Of a stretch of DNA of 64,000 bases, positions 49,335 through 60,151 are shown piece by piece. The notes beneath the pieces are model-generated. The model was not told the DNA's origin and did no database searches. It saw nothing but the letters and a program-made list of their open reading frames with translations. The stretch is from Tenodera sinensis. Its lineage: Eukaryota > Arthropoda > Insecta > Mantodea > Mantidae. Every line of letters begins with the position of its first letter. The first letter of the stretch is position 1. A program made the translations under genes and the position numbers. The stretch covers positions 57,178,971 through 57,242,970 of the forward strand of contig CM060972.1 of NCBI GenBank assembly GCA_030765045.1. The letters are read 5' to 3'.

Positions 49335-49462
49335 GGTCCCGTAGCGCAGTTGGTAGAGCACCTGCCTGCTGTGCAAAGGGTCCCGGGTTCCATTCCCGGC
49401 AGGGGGTAGGAATTTTTCTCCAGCCAAGATTATTCCTTATGCTTCCCTGAGTCTGGAAGTAT
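49335..49462 (+). mobile_element. tRNA-derived SINE head, second type
   Basis: 'tagcgcagttggtagagc' (A box) and 'gggttccattccc' (B box) at tRNA spacing within a GGTCCCG...CGGCAGGGG frame. It then continues into 'gtaggaatttttctccagcc', a SINE body. The 3' CCA-proximal stem is imperfect and sequence continues past it, so a SINE is preferred over a tRNA gene. Confidence 0.65.
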
Positions 49463-49464
49463 AA

Positions 49465-49541
49465 CGGCGGCGCCGTGGCTGAGTGGTTAGACCCTAGGCT
49501 GGCTTGTAAGTCCTTTGGAATGGCAAGGGGAGGGTAATCAG
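49465..49541 (+). mobile_element. Internally deleted SINE (head joined to tail)
   Basis: The head 'ggcgccgtggctgagtggtt' runs directly into the family's 3' tail 'ctggcttgtaagtcctttgg' and 'ggagggtaatcag'. This omits roughly 270 bp present in the copy at 42450-42816. Confidence 0.75.
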
Positions 49542-49997
49542 GGAAAGAAGACGTCACCAGTTGGTATTTGTCTCAGTGCACGGTTCATTCTAACTTCCTC
49601 CCTCGTATTACTTCCTTAACTATTTAATTATTTTTGTTTTCAAAGTGGATTGTGGGGTCAGAAGCGAAATAGGTATGCGAGAATTTCTTTGTAGAAAGCC
49701 ACGAGTTGGATCTGGGTTTGTCAAGCATTACCATTCGTCGCTAGAAACGCAGAGACATGCTTTAGGATAAGTGCATATTCGTTAACAGAATAATTCATGT
49801 GAAGTCATACTTGGAAATCAAGTACCGTTTGCTTGTTAATACAACTTTAGCATGCATATGTAAGCTTGTATACTGTTAATTAAAACACTTTCTATTGACT
49901 ATTTCATACACACAGACATTAATTAATCATACACGATTTACTACCTCATAATTCATTTGTTTTGTACCATTTATCAACAGGTATTTTTTTTTTCCAG

Positions 49998-50143
49998 CCA
50001 GTGTCACCAACTGTATTCTCGTGAATACTGAAAACCAATTTATTACCTATTACAATCGACACTCAAAATGGAGAATAATTCAAAACGGTTTGATGATGCA
50101 CCAAATGATGAAACTGAAACAATAATTCAAAGCTCTATACCAG
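49998..50143 (+). CDS. Candidate first coding exon, unidentified protein
   Basis: Follows a strong acceptor, a T-run then ccag, at 49981-49997. After a 70-nt leader, ATG at 50068 sits in good context (AAAATGG) and opens MENNSKRFDDAPNDETETII, then QSSIP and one base before GT at 50144. The phase (one base carried over) agrees with the candidate exon at 50985. Upstream sequence (49885-49985) is related to 41845-41925, so this lies in the duplicated family G segment. Acidic, Asn/Asp-rich N-terminus; no domain recognised. The intron holds a CA array and family A copy A23. Confidence 0.42.
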
Positions 50144-50147
50144 GTAA

Positions 50148-50190
50148 CACACGCACGCACGCACACACGCACACACACGCACACACACAC
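50148..50190. repeat. (CA)n/(CACG)n microsatellite
   Basis: Immediately 5' of family A copy A23. Confidence 0.92.
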
Positions 50191-50924
50191 AGAACCTGAT
50201 GTGTTGCACTCAGGACTTTCTCTACTCCTTTACTAACCATTCCTATGAACTCTTATTCCTATATCTTCGTGTTAGTTGCGAAAAACATTTGCAGAAATTA
50301 TCTTATTATTTGTTTCCTTGTGGGTGCAAGGGAAATATGAGAATGCAGTAGGCTTTAGTCAAATGTTTTAAAGATTTAAGATTCGGTTCCCTTGGCATGG
50401 CTAAGATATAAAAATTAATGACGATCTTCTATTTGACAGAAGTAGTTTTCCAAAATCTCCGAAATGGTTCACGCTACAAAAACAGACATAATTTGTGTAT
50501 TTTAGCAAAATCTAAATTTTTGTACAGTACGATTTTGTCTATATCTTACGGTTTACGAGTTATTCAAAAGTAAACAGGACTAAAACAGGACTACATAGGC
50601 TATAAAAAATTCAAAATATACATTTCATTAGTCATAAAAATATCTTACATATGGCATTTTAGTCAAAATCGTTAGAGCCACTTTCGAGAAAATAATTTTC
50701 AAACAATTTTCTATGTAAAGGGTAGTTTAGGATGGAGGAATGGTTCGCAAGCACACTTGCGCGCGCGCACCCGCACACATGCGGATCTATTTCTAAAAAT
50801 GTTTTTTTTTTGTCTTTTTTGGGATTCAGGGGGCCTCAAAACATATTTCCTGTGAAATCTCGACATCGAAGTTTGGCTGGAATACAATACTTCCTCTACT
50901 TACTATACGTAGTAGAGAAAGTAA
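50191..50924 (+). repeat. Family A copy A23
   Basis: Left terminus 'cctgatgtgttgcactcagg' to the perfect right palindrome 'ctctacttactatacgtagtagagaaagta'. About 110 bp left of the internal CG/CA site is deleted. Confidence 0.9.
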
Positions 50925-50984
50925 TAAGTGTGTGAAATCAATTCAATCATTTCTGTAATGAACGGGTTTATGAACTATTGTCAG

Positions 50985-51061
50985 ATACTTCAACTGAAGA
51001 TAATGTTTCTATTCTAAAAGACTGGCCGATGAACGTGAGAAAAAGCAATGGAGAAGAATAG
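50985..51061 (+). CDS. Candidate second exon with probable frameshift
   Basis: Starts after 'tgaactattgtcag' and, joined in phase to the exon at 49998, reads DTSTEDNVSILKDWP and stops at TAG (51059). From the AAAA run at about 51016 an alternative frame is open to 51102, with residues RLADEREKKQWRRIERVHLE. This looks more protein-like, and one extra A in that run would connect the two frames. So the sequence carries either a homopolymer error or a real inactivating deletion. No family recognised. Confidence 0.38.
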
Positions 51062-51102
51062 AAAGAGTACACCTTGAAAACAATATGGAACGTGGTGGAT
51101 AA

Positions 51103-51699
51103 AATTATCCATGAAAAGCATTATACAGAATATTGCTGAACTTTGTTTCTCTCAGTTGGCAATACTGAGCAAGCCGAACTGCACTGATTATATATTTTAG
51201 GTTATGTTTTATGGAATTTAAAATTTTCTGGTAAATCTCTGCTATATAATATTTAAATTGATATTTAAGAATTCATCGGTTAGGTCAAACGTCTTATATT
51301 ACTTGTGATAGCTTACACTAATTAGGGAAAGTAAGCAAGAAAAGAAGTTTTTATTCCAAATTCATTTAATTGTGATAAGAAGAGGAAAGTGTTGTGGTTG
51401 TTACTATCACCTAGTTTACTTATTTACGGGTGAAAGTACACGTTTATTGGTTCCACTAGTACGACAGCCTTGTTTCTATCGTCCTTGTCGTTACTCAAGG
51501 ATGCCGAGGGCCCAAGATGGACCACAAGGCTTCCCAACTGACCTTTTGCTCATCTTCATCATTTACTACTGCTGCCTAATGTGGCGCTACCTGAGGTCGG
51601 CTACATCCAATAACCTCATACTCTTCTACTCCTTATATTACCATGTACTTTCTTTCGTAATGCTTTGAACATTGCTGCAAAAACAAGAACAAGGATGGA
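51103..51699. other. No gene; empty-site paralogue at 51262-51310
   Basis: 'ggttaggtcaaacgtctta' and 'tattacttgtgata' match both flanks of the SINE at 42450-42816 without the insertion. Confidence 0.6.
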
Positions 51700-52460
51700 G
51701 GAGCTACTGCGTATATCATTCACATGACTTTCTCTACTCAGTTTTCTACTGACTATCCTTAAAAATTTGATGTATTGCGCTCACATGACTTTGTCTAATC
51801 TTGTACTAACTATTCTTACAAACTTTTATTCCTCTATCTTCAAGTTACTCGAGATAAACATTTGCAGAAACTATCTTGCAGCTGATTTTGTTGTAGGTAT
51901 AAAGGAAATGTGGGAATACAGTAGGCTTTGAGCGATAGTCAACTCTTTTAAAGCTTTGAAATGCTATTCCCTTTGCACGGCCAAGAGATAAAAAATGAAT
52001 AACTGAATAAATGGTAATTTGAGAACGGTCTATAAATAGAGCAAATAACAAGGAATATCTCCGTAATGGCTTACTAAAAAAAAGTATTTTGACATAACTT
52101 GTGTGTTTTAACGAGATATCTTTTGTATAGTACGATTTGGTCTATATCTTACGGTTTACCAGTTATACAAAAGTCAAAGAGATACAGCACTACATAGGCT
52201 ATAGCTAGAAAATTCAAAATATACATCTCATTTGCCAGAAAAATATCTTTAAGATATCACATTTTAATCATGATCATTAGAAGTTTCTATGTAAAGGTAG
52301 TTTAGGGTGGAGGAATTTTTTCAAAATCTTTGGGTGGTATCCTTGAAACTTATCAAACTTAAATACCAACTTTGGTTTTTAATCGACTTTTAGTTTGAGT
52401 TATGTCGTTCATAGACAGACACACATACACACATTTTCTAACAATTTTTTTGGAGATTTT
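51700..52460 (+). repeat. Family A copy A24 with doubled left end
   Basis: The left-terminal motif occurs twice, at about 51719 ('cacatgactttctctactc') and 51780 ('cacatgactttgtctaatc'). The body then runs to 'acacacattttctaac'. The right end is missing. Confidence 0.85.
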
Positions 52461-54169
52461 TTGTCAAATAAGCGATTTCGATTGTTTCACTTTTATGCTT
52501 CCGTAACTACGGAAAACAATTGCATTATTACTTGAACGAATACATAATTTCAGTAACATTCACATCTTTCAGGTATAATGTTTCAATTCGTGTGGATTTG
52601 CCGGGACAGCGGCCGCCTCAGCGGTACGGTAAACGCACTGTGCGCGTGTTTTGTTTTCATCTGAGGGTAGTGCTTGCTTTGAGGCACACGGTCTGGCACA
52701 ATACAGATCGCTGGCATGTGCAAGGACTACCCATCGTTGCCATTTATATCGCCGAAAAAAATTCAAATTTTTACAAAACAAGCTTAGTGTTTTATATTTC
52801 TTACACCTGTATCCACTAACGAAGTTATTGTTGCCGCAACAATACCTTCCACGCTGTATTCGCTCCCATTTGGACGTACCGTGCAGCCCATTATTATTAT
52901 TTGAACATAATACAAGTTTACGAGAAATTATCCAAGTTTCTAAGTTAACCGCTTAAACTATGTTTTTAAATGGATGATAATAAAAGTCGTACAGTTCACA
53001 ACAGTGTTGAAAGCACAACATTCTTCCATTCAGTGCTCAAAAGCTTTTAACACTCCGACAATGCAAACTTTGGTTTCTTACAGAACTTGACTATTGCCTC
53101 ATTGAAGTAGGCCACGAATCTCAGTTATACAATGCTTATATAAATGAATGTGAATATGGACTGTGCTGAAGCTATTGAAGTTTTACAAGCAGCGGAGAGA
53201 CTGAAATTATAAGTCTTGTTCAAAAACTCAAACAATTACGACATTGCATGCAAGACATTCTGGACTGATAAAACATATTTTTTTCCACTGCCTTCTTTGT
53301 GTAGAATGTTGTGGCTTTATAAAAGTAATCGTGTTGTTAACACTGATGCTAAGAAAGGCAACAACTGAACAGCGCAGCCCAATGACTATGATGACACGAA
53401 AAAGGTAAAACAATGCATATTTATATATAATATACCTATAAATATTCAGGACTGTCTAAAAATAGTGTATGATGCACGGGTTAAAAGAATTTTAATTTGT
53501 TCGTAGGTTTCCTCAACTCGCTTGCGGCCTCGTTTCGGAATCACACCTACTCACAGAACAAAATGTTCCTTTTAACTCTTGTATCATAAATATCTATTCT
53601 GATAGAACTTTTACGTCAAAGAGGCCGCTGTTAAAATTTGAAGTCATAAGTATATATTATATATAAGTACAGTACATTGTACTTTGGTACGGTTATTTAT
53701 TGTATGCCGGCAGTTAAATACCGTACGCTATGCACAAATTACATCCTGGATGGAAAGAAAGGCCAAAGAAATCCGGTAGCCTTCAGATTGCTGATAGACT
53801 GGCCGATAATAACTGCAAGTCTAATCTACACCTGCAGCTTTTTTGCAGAACAAGTTTTTCTTTTTTTATTGCTCGTCTCTGGGCACACGATACGTGAAGA
53901 TCATTTGAACATATATGATGTCTTAAACAACCCAAGTTATTCCCCAAATCGTGTGACGTGATAGATCCGATCATACTGTACGTCGTTTGCCTGCTGGCGG
54001 TCAACCAAGTGCACAAATATTGAAATTAAATATTTACCACCATTTCAATGTTTATTTTCCCTGTTTTACACTTCTTTCCATTGTTTTCTCTTTCTCTGTT
54101 CCCTAAAGCTAACAAACGGTTTGTGGAACATAACAAGAAAGATGTTAGCTCGATAAATAAAGAAAAAAA
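52461..54169. other. No recognised gene; G+C-richer patch at 52590-52750
   Basis: The patch has open frames on both strands and an acceptor-like 'acatctttcag' at 52571, but no donor or domain. The remainder is AT-rich. Confidence 0.4.
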
Positions 54170-54236
54170 TGTATTACGTTCATACGACCTTTGCTTCTCA
54201 CTCCTCTAAAAATATTCTTACAAAAGCTTAATCTCG
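54170..54236 (+). repeat. Family A left-end fragment, plus strand
   Basis: 'gttcatacgacctttgcttc' to 'attcttacaaaagcttaatc'. Abuts a minus-strand fragment. Confidence 0.6.
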
Positions 54237-54261
54237 TGTAATTGTACCCAAGCATTCAGCA

Positions 54262-54460
54262 CAAAGATGTAAGGTAATCTCTTCCCCCAAAACGAATCTA
54301 CACATTTTGATTTTCTCAAAAATGGCTAACAATTTTGATTAGTGTCTCTTATGTTTAAGATATCTACACGACAAAAAGTATATCTTGAGTTTTCTAAGAA
54401 TAGCCTCTGAAGTTTTCATTTTGAATAAATGGGAAATTTCAGACAGACAAAAGGCTTACT
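54262..54460 (-). repeat. Family A internal fragment, minus strand
   Basis: 'cattttgattttctcaaaaat', 'tatgtttaagatatctacac', 'gagttttctaagaatagcc'. Confidence 0.75.
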
Positions 54461-54769
54461 GGAAAAAAATTTAAATAATTTCTTCTGTTTTGTGGAGGTA
54501 ACGAGATACCTTTAGTAATTGCTTTGAGTTCTTAAATATTTAAATTTTTGTTAAGTGGGAAGTTCGTTATTGGCTTTTCTTTATCGTGATTCCATAATAG
54601 GCATGCAAATTCAGACCATGTAGCAAAAATTGAAGCCGAGTTATTTTTGCGCGCTCTCTAACTGCTCGGTGCTCAGTGTCCCAGCCTATATTGGGCGTGA
54701 AAGGATTCCTTCGGAAGGGAAGTAAAACTGTTGGTCCCATGTCAACACACTGTTTAGGAGTCTGACTGT

Positions 54770-54948
54770 TGTTGTTGTAGTGTTTAACGCCCGCTTTTAC
54801 TACTACGGCACCGCAGGTGGTGACACTGGTGATACATGGAATAAAGATGGAGCACCGGTGGAATGAGATGGCGGGGGAAACCGGAGCACCCGGAGAAAAC
54901 CCGCCCTGACGCCGCTTCGTCCACCACGAATACCACATGCGGGTCCCT
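54770..54948 (-). mobile_element. 5'-truncated SINE with 12-bp perfect TSD
   Basis: GAGTCTGACTGT is duplicated at 54758-54769 and 54949-54960. On the minus strand the insert has 'gcatgtggtattcgtggtgg', shared with the SINE at 42450, but ends in a different tail, 'gcgggcgttaaacactacaa' plus (CAA)n. The tRNA-like head is absent. Confidence 0.88.
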
Positions 54949-55101
54949 GAGTCTGACTGTCAATTTGCTTACTGTATCCTATAGCGAAATGTGTAAATTA
55001 ATTGAAACTTTAGCTGGATTAACAAGAATTAGGTAATATATTTCTGCAAACGTTTAACCTAAAGTAGGTAGATAAAAATATAACTCCTTGCAGAAGAAAT
55101 A

Positions 55102-55780
55102 AAAAATGTGGTGTGTTGCACTCATATGACTATCTACTCTTGTGCTAACCATTCTTACAGTCTTATTCCTATATCTTCGTGTTAGTCGAAACACATTTGC
55201 AGAAATTATCTTATTGCTTATTTCCTTGTAGGTGCAAGGGGAATATGGGAATACAGTAGGGTTTGAGGGATAGTCAAATCTTTTAAAGCTTTGAGATTCC
55301 CTTCTCTTTGCACGGTTAAGATATAAAAAACGAATAACAATGTTCCATTTGATAAAGTGTTAAAAAACTCACACCAATATCAAGGAATGTCTCCGAAATA
55401 GTTCACTACAAAAATTATTTGGATATAAATTGTGTGTTTTAGCAAGTTCTACATGTTTGGTATAGTAAGATTTGGTTTTTCTCTTAAATAATTTAAAAGT
55501 CATCAAAGGTAAACAGAACTAAATAGGCTATTGCCACAAAAGTGAGAATATATATTTCATTTGTCATAAAAGTACCTTAAACATGTGGCATTTTAATCAA
55601 AATCGTTACAGCCATTTTCCAGAAAATCACACACACACACACACACACGCGCGCACGCGCACGCGCACGCACACGCACACGCACACACCAACATTTTTCT
55701 AAAAATGTTTCTTTGAACTCGGGGAATTTTTCAGTGTAATATAGTAACTCCTCTCTTACTATGCGTAGTAAACAAAGTAG
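55102..55780 (+). repeat. Family A copy A26 with array-linked deletion
   Basis: Left terminus 'gtgtgttgcactcatatgac' to a decayed right end 'gcgtagtaaacaaagtag'. The CA/CG array at 55627-55688 abuts 'cagaaaatc', so about 170 bp of element is missing. Confidence 0.87.
55627..55688. repeat. (CA)n/(CG)n microsatellite inside A26
   Basis: CA units, then alternating CG/CA units, at the family A internal site. Confidence 0.95.
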
Positions 55781-57156
55781 AAGACACAAGAGGAGGAGTG
55801 AAAAAAAGACGATTAAAGGTTAACGGCTGGTGGACAGGCTAGTCCTATGAGAGAAGCGTGTAATTGCATCTACAATATGAACTGCCCACCCTGAACTAGC
55901 AGGGAGCCCTTTCATTTTAAACAGAGGAAAAACACCGCCGCTGGCGCGCATTTAATTAGACTATAATAGTAGTTCGATGACAAGAAAAAGATAACTAATG
56001 AGAAGAAACAGCACCAAGGGGCCGTCAAATTAGTGTCTCAAATTAAAACCTGTTTGTAACATTTAAAGTGAACATGAAAACCATAGGTGCCGCTTATAAT
56101 TAGAAAGGTACTGTCGCAGACCTTGAAAATAACGTAATGGTCAATTCCTACTTTTTTCACATTGTCTAGTTAATAGAGGTGGTTAAAAACTTTATGATAT
56201 AAGTTAGTGGAGAATTAAGAGAATCTTCAAAATGTGATCTGTGCACTCGCATGATTTTCTCTACTCACGTTTGTCCAAAGTGTTTTTAAAACTTTGATGT
56301 GCTGCACTCAAAACCAAAACAACCCAGGCAGAGTTGCAAGTAGTGGCGCACAAGAGATTGCACAACGTGCTTAAACATGTATAAATACGTGGCAGCCGTG
56401 ATAAACCAAATTCCTTGCCCACAAGATCAGTACATAAGTAGACGGCACACGTTATTGAAAATGTGTACAATTACTTTAAAGAAAGGAACGGCAAAAGTGA
56501 CTCGCCGATTGCATATACTATGGCTGCAATTGGCGTTCCCAGATGCACAGCAATAAGAACAATTAAACAATACAGCTCCAACAAGGACGAAATGTGATGA
56601 AAACAATGAATTGTATAAGCTTTTCGTCGTCTTCGGAGAATGCGGAAGAAGAAAAAGAAATTATAAGCTACTAAGATTGACTAAATAACAGTGTCTATGT
56701 AAAGAATGTTTCTTTTTTCTGCTTGCATTTCCTTCTTTCGTTATTTTTGTGGGCATCATATGTAATGTCAACTGTGTTGATATATATTTATATAATTAAT
56801 AAAGGAATAAAAGTAATATAGTCCAAGTAAATATGAGTATATACTCTAGGTTTTATATCAAATCTAATTGTTGTCTCAGTGTGAAATTAAGCTGTTCAAG
56901 CAATACCAATTAAGGGCATAATAAACAAATAAATTAAGGATAAACGTGTAAACTATACAACAGAAGTATGAAAGGGACGCAAATAACAAACACATGAAAA
57001 CATTATTTTCAACTTTAAAGAAATTAGTTATTTATTCTCGTTTCACATCTTGCATTAATGGCATTTTTTTCTGATGGTTATACGTAGCGTGGTATAAGCC
57101 ATTCCTAAGTCTGAAGGAATCTCCGTGTTTGGATTTTCTCGTAAATTTTACTGCAT
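55781..57156. other. No gene; doubled family A left end at 56229-56310
   Basis: 'gcatgattttctctactcac' is followed about 50 bp later by 'gatgtgctgcactcaaaacc', the same doubled terminus as in A24 but without the body. The rest is unrecognised. Confidence 0.5.
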
Positions 57157-57510
57157 AACATTTCCTTTCTCTGTTCTCTATGGCTGATTAAAAGCAATTG
57201 AGAACTGAAAGACAAAACCGCTGTTCAACAGCACACACCAAATACCTAACATTTTACCCTTACTTTTTATTTGTTGCTACGATATTGTCGTGCCAAATGC
57301 CGCCGGCTCTACCAGCAAAGATCTTTGTCTTTTGTTTCCGTGGTCAAAAGCCGCCCACTCACCTTGCGTCTTTGTCAACAAAGATAATAAAAATACTCCT
57401 GGAGTGTCTTTTAATTTACCGTATGACTTGTGGTCATAATTACGTAAAACTCAGTTGTATTTGCTAAATTACATTTTGCCGGGATCTACAAAAATAAGTA
57501 GGTTCAACTG
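57157..57510. mobile_element. Pogo-like MITE, copy B2, left-truncated
   Basis: 'attaaaagcaattgagaac', 'accgctgttcaacagc' and 'tctttgtcaacaaagataat' match B1 at 27160-27330. The right end GGTTCAACTG|TA is better preserved than in B1. Confidence 0.68.
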
Positions 57511-57512
57511 TA

Positions 57513-58009
57513 TTTAGAATAGTGGGCGATATTTAGGATGTTTCAACTTCAGCTGTAGCACTTCCACCGTTTGTTGGAACACAGTTGAATACCAGGAACC
57601 AGCGAGGATATCAATTACCCTAACCGCACCGCCACTTAACTGTGAAGGTTGTTTATAAAACCAAAGGTGGGCGTCAGAACGATGCGGAACTTTAAATATA
57701 AAAGTTAACAAACATCTCTTTCATCGATCTCCGTGAAAAATTATTTTGGGATATCAGTGAACAAATCTGATGTGGAGATAGAGTAGCGACAGGCTTTGAG
57801 GGTTGGGACTAACCAAAATGGGAAGCCCCGACCGTGAGTCACTCTCGATAATTAGGTGTGAAGCGGAGCTGGTCGGTAGCCAAATTAGCTGCTCACGTTA
57901 TTCCTGGTAACGCCCTCCATCGACTGTCTGCTGTTCTTTATCAGTCATGATGCATACATACTTCGATTGGGTGCACATGAAACGCTGAAGAAGCTAAATA
58001 CTGAAAGGT
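57513..58009. other. No recognised gene
   Basis: A 65-codon minus-strand frame at 57514-57711 is somewhat coding-like in composition but unsupported. Confidence 0.4.
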
Positions 58010-58670
58010 GTTACAAATGTCATTCTAATATCTAATCACATTTCTGATACATCAATTTATATCAACTTTATTGGGCAAAATTAAATTCTATCTCCTTCAA
58101 CAAATTTGAATAAGAGTTTATATTTTAAAATTGTATCTCTTATTACCTTTGTAACAACTTAAAGGTTGGAAATTGATATACAGAATAATTTAATACTGGA
58201 AAGTGTAATAAATGCCATAAAAATCAGCGCATTATTGTATTAATTATTTTTTAAAAGGTATAAGCAATATCAATACTCGAAACCTACATTTTATTACCCA
58301 TATTCTGAACTATATTGAAAAAAAAAGTTTAGATTTCTAGCAAAATTTTTATGGGAGAAGATAGATCTTGAATATGAGAAACGAACAAAAAATCGTTTCC
58401 GAGAAAAATGAATTAAAGTTGAAATGGAGGACAGATACATAGCCGCACCACTTTAAAAATGGCATCAAAAATATATGATCCTTCCTCCGTAGGAGATGGA
58501 AACTTCGTAGACATATTCTTTAAGGTATGGTGCATTCCTTGTAGTAAAAATTCAAAAATCGATTTTCCAAAATCCTGTTTCAAAATGCATACTTCACGTG
58601 CACTTTCCTCATGAGGTATTTGTGGTTGTTTAACAGTACTTTTACATAGTGTTTTCATCAGCGTTTTATA
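58010..58670 (-). repeat. Family C repeat, minus strand, uninterrupted
   Basis: The reverse complement matches blocks of 23600-24740, including 'taccttaaagaatatgtcta', 'ccatttcaactttaattc' and 'ttcagaatatgggtaata'. It lacks the roughly 550-bp insertion of the other copy. Confidence 0.72.
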
Positions 58671-58840
58671 TATCTATTTTGTTACTTTTTAATTAACTTT
58701 ATATTTAAGCATCTTAAGTACCGTTCTTTAAACATCTTCAAAGAAACGCAAGACTATTGGGCAAGTGCAACCTAATTAAGACTAAAACTTGTAGGGATAA
58801 ATCGTCAAACCACGGGCAACGCCGGGTATTTCATATATTT
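58671..58840 (+). mobile_element. Helitron-like tail, third copy
   Basis: 'ctattgggcaagtgcaacc' and 'cacgggcaacgccgggtatt' match 23470-23545. The terminal CTAGT is replaced by 'tcatatat'. Confidence 0.5.
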
Positions 58841-59818
58841 TGTAATAAAACAGTGATACTTTGCTATCCCAAGCTCTACGTACATTTTCACAAGATTTAA
58901 TGTAAACTAGCATTCTGACCGAAAACTTAAACCCAAAGAGTTAATGTTTTGATAATTTCAAAGGTTTGCATATAACAGTATAGACGGTTTAACTGAATAT
59001 CTTAGTTGTGTTTTACAAATTAAATCATTTTGTTCAAAATGGCTCATTGCACGTGAAGTCTCGGAAACTTATAAAAGAATGTGTAATATCCCCAGGATAG
59101 TTAGAGGGGTATAAAACGTTGACGATTATAAAGCCATAGAACAATTATTTTCAGAAACGAACACTTGGAAATTGACAACCAGGTGTCGCATAATGGATGA
59201 AAATTTGCTAGCACAACTAAAGGTGAACTTTAGTGGCACAACTACTGAAACATAATCCGAAAGTTTGGTTGATAAGCTTGAAGTGAAACTGGTTTAGTTT
59301 TTTAGTTATTTAAAACATTCTTAATGAAATCCTACACAGCCATGTCTAATAAAAAATATTTCTGTTATAGCTGCACCTTGAATCGGACCAACTCTGTTCC
59401 TTTTTCTCTAATGCACCCCTTTGCGTTACAGGTAGTATTGTAGAGTTTGCCACTTATGATCTAGACAGAGGTCAGGCGAGAGCCGTGTAATACCATGTTG
59501 CCTAGATGAACTGCGCTGTAGGTTTAAGTAAGGTTAGCTCTCTTGATGATAACAACATTGCCAGTACAAGTAAACTGGAGTACCCAGTGTTTGTCTGTTC
59601 TGTTATGAAACTAGACAAGTCCAAATCCCCAAGTACCTTCTCAGATCACAACCTAACATGCAGTCTTCGATTACAAATTCCCCAGACATTATGTTCTAAT
59701 ATTGATAAATCAGTTAAAGAAAAATGAAGCAAAGTGTTGGAAAATGTCCACGTTATTTTGTTTTGTATGGCTAATTGTCGTGGTCTAGCAAGTAAGTATG
59801 ATATAAATAAATGTTTAC
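58841..59818. other. No supported gene
   Basis: A plus-strand frame of 73 codons at 59506-59727 (includes KLDKSKSPSTFSDHNLTC) resembles a degenerate LINE endonuclease region only vaguely. Not called. Confidence 0.4.
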
Positions 59819-59824
59819 ACTCAC

Positions 59825-60148
59825 GTGGCAAAGGGCTCCGGGTCCAGATCGTAGTAATCCTGGATGGGGCTGCGCTTGATGAGTTTGGACAACTGTTGTT
59901 CATCCACGACGACGATACCTTCTTGTACGTTCCTCTGTTTCCATTGTACCAGTTGAGCCTTTTGTTGCTGCTGCTTGCCTTTGCCGCGGACGCCTCCAGC
60001 ACCGCTCCTGCCGGCTCCCTGGGACCCTCCCTTCTTGGAGCAGCCCACAGGAGCCCTGTTGCTGGGCACGGACTTGGTGCATCGTCCACCAGGTACCGAG
60101 TTGGGCGGATATATCATGACTGTTGCGGAATGGTCTCGCAGCACATCA
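59825..60148 (-). CDS. Internal coding exon, Gly/Gln-rich, possible kinase-type gene
   Basis: The best exon in the window. On the minus strand it follows the acceptor 'cttgttgttgttgcag' and ends at the strong donor AC|GTGAGT. It is 324 nt long, enters and leaves in the same phase, and is open throughout. It is markedly G+C-rich against AT-rich flanks. Order of content: DVLRDHSATVMIYPPNSVPG; a Cys/Lys/Ser-rich part; a Gly/Arg-rich low-complexity part; a QQQQ run; then EGIVVVDEQQLSKLIKRSP and IQDYYDLDPEPFA at the end. The closing Tyr-Tyr-Asp-Leu-x-Pro-x-Pro-Phe-Ala resembles, from memory, the residues just before the glycine-rich loop of DAPK/DRAK-type or Slob-type kinase domains. That link is inference only. 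Neighbouring exons must lie across repeat-filled introns, probably outside the window. Confidence 0.7.
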
Positions 60149-60151
60149 CTG

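Noticed and set aside
49335..49405. Functional tRNA gene
   Set aside because: A and B boxes are good, but the acceptor stem pairs imperfectly and the sequence continues as a SINE body. Similar heads recur at 42.8 and 48.4 kb as parts of SINEs.
59506..59727. LINE endonuclease fragment
   Set aside because: Only a vague 'SDHNLTC' resemblance, without the rest of the domain. Not enough to call.
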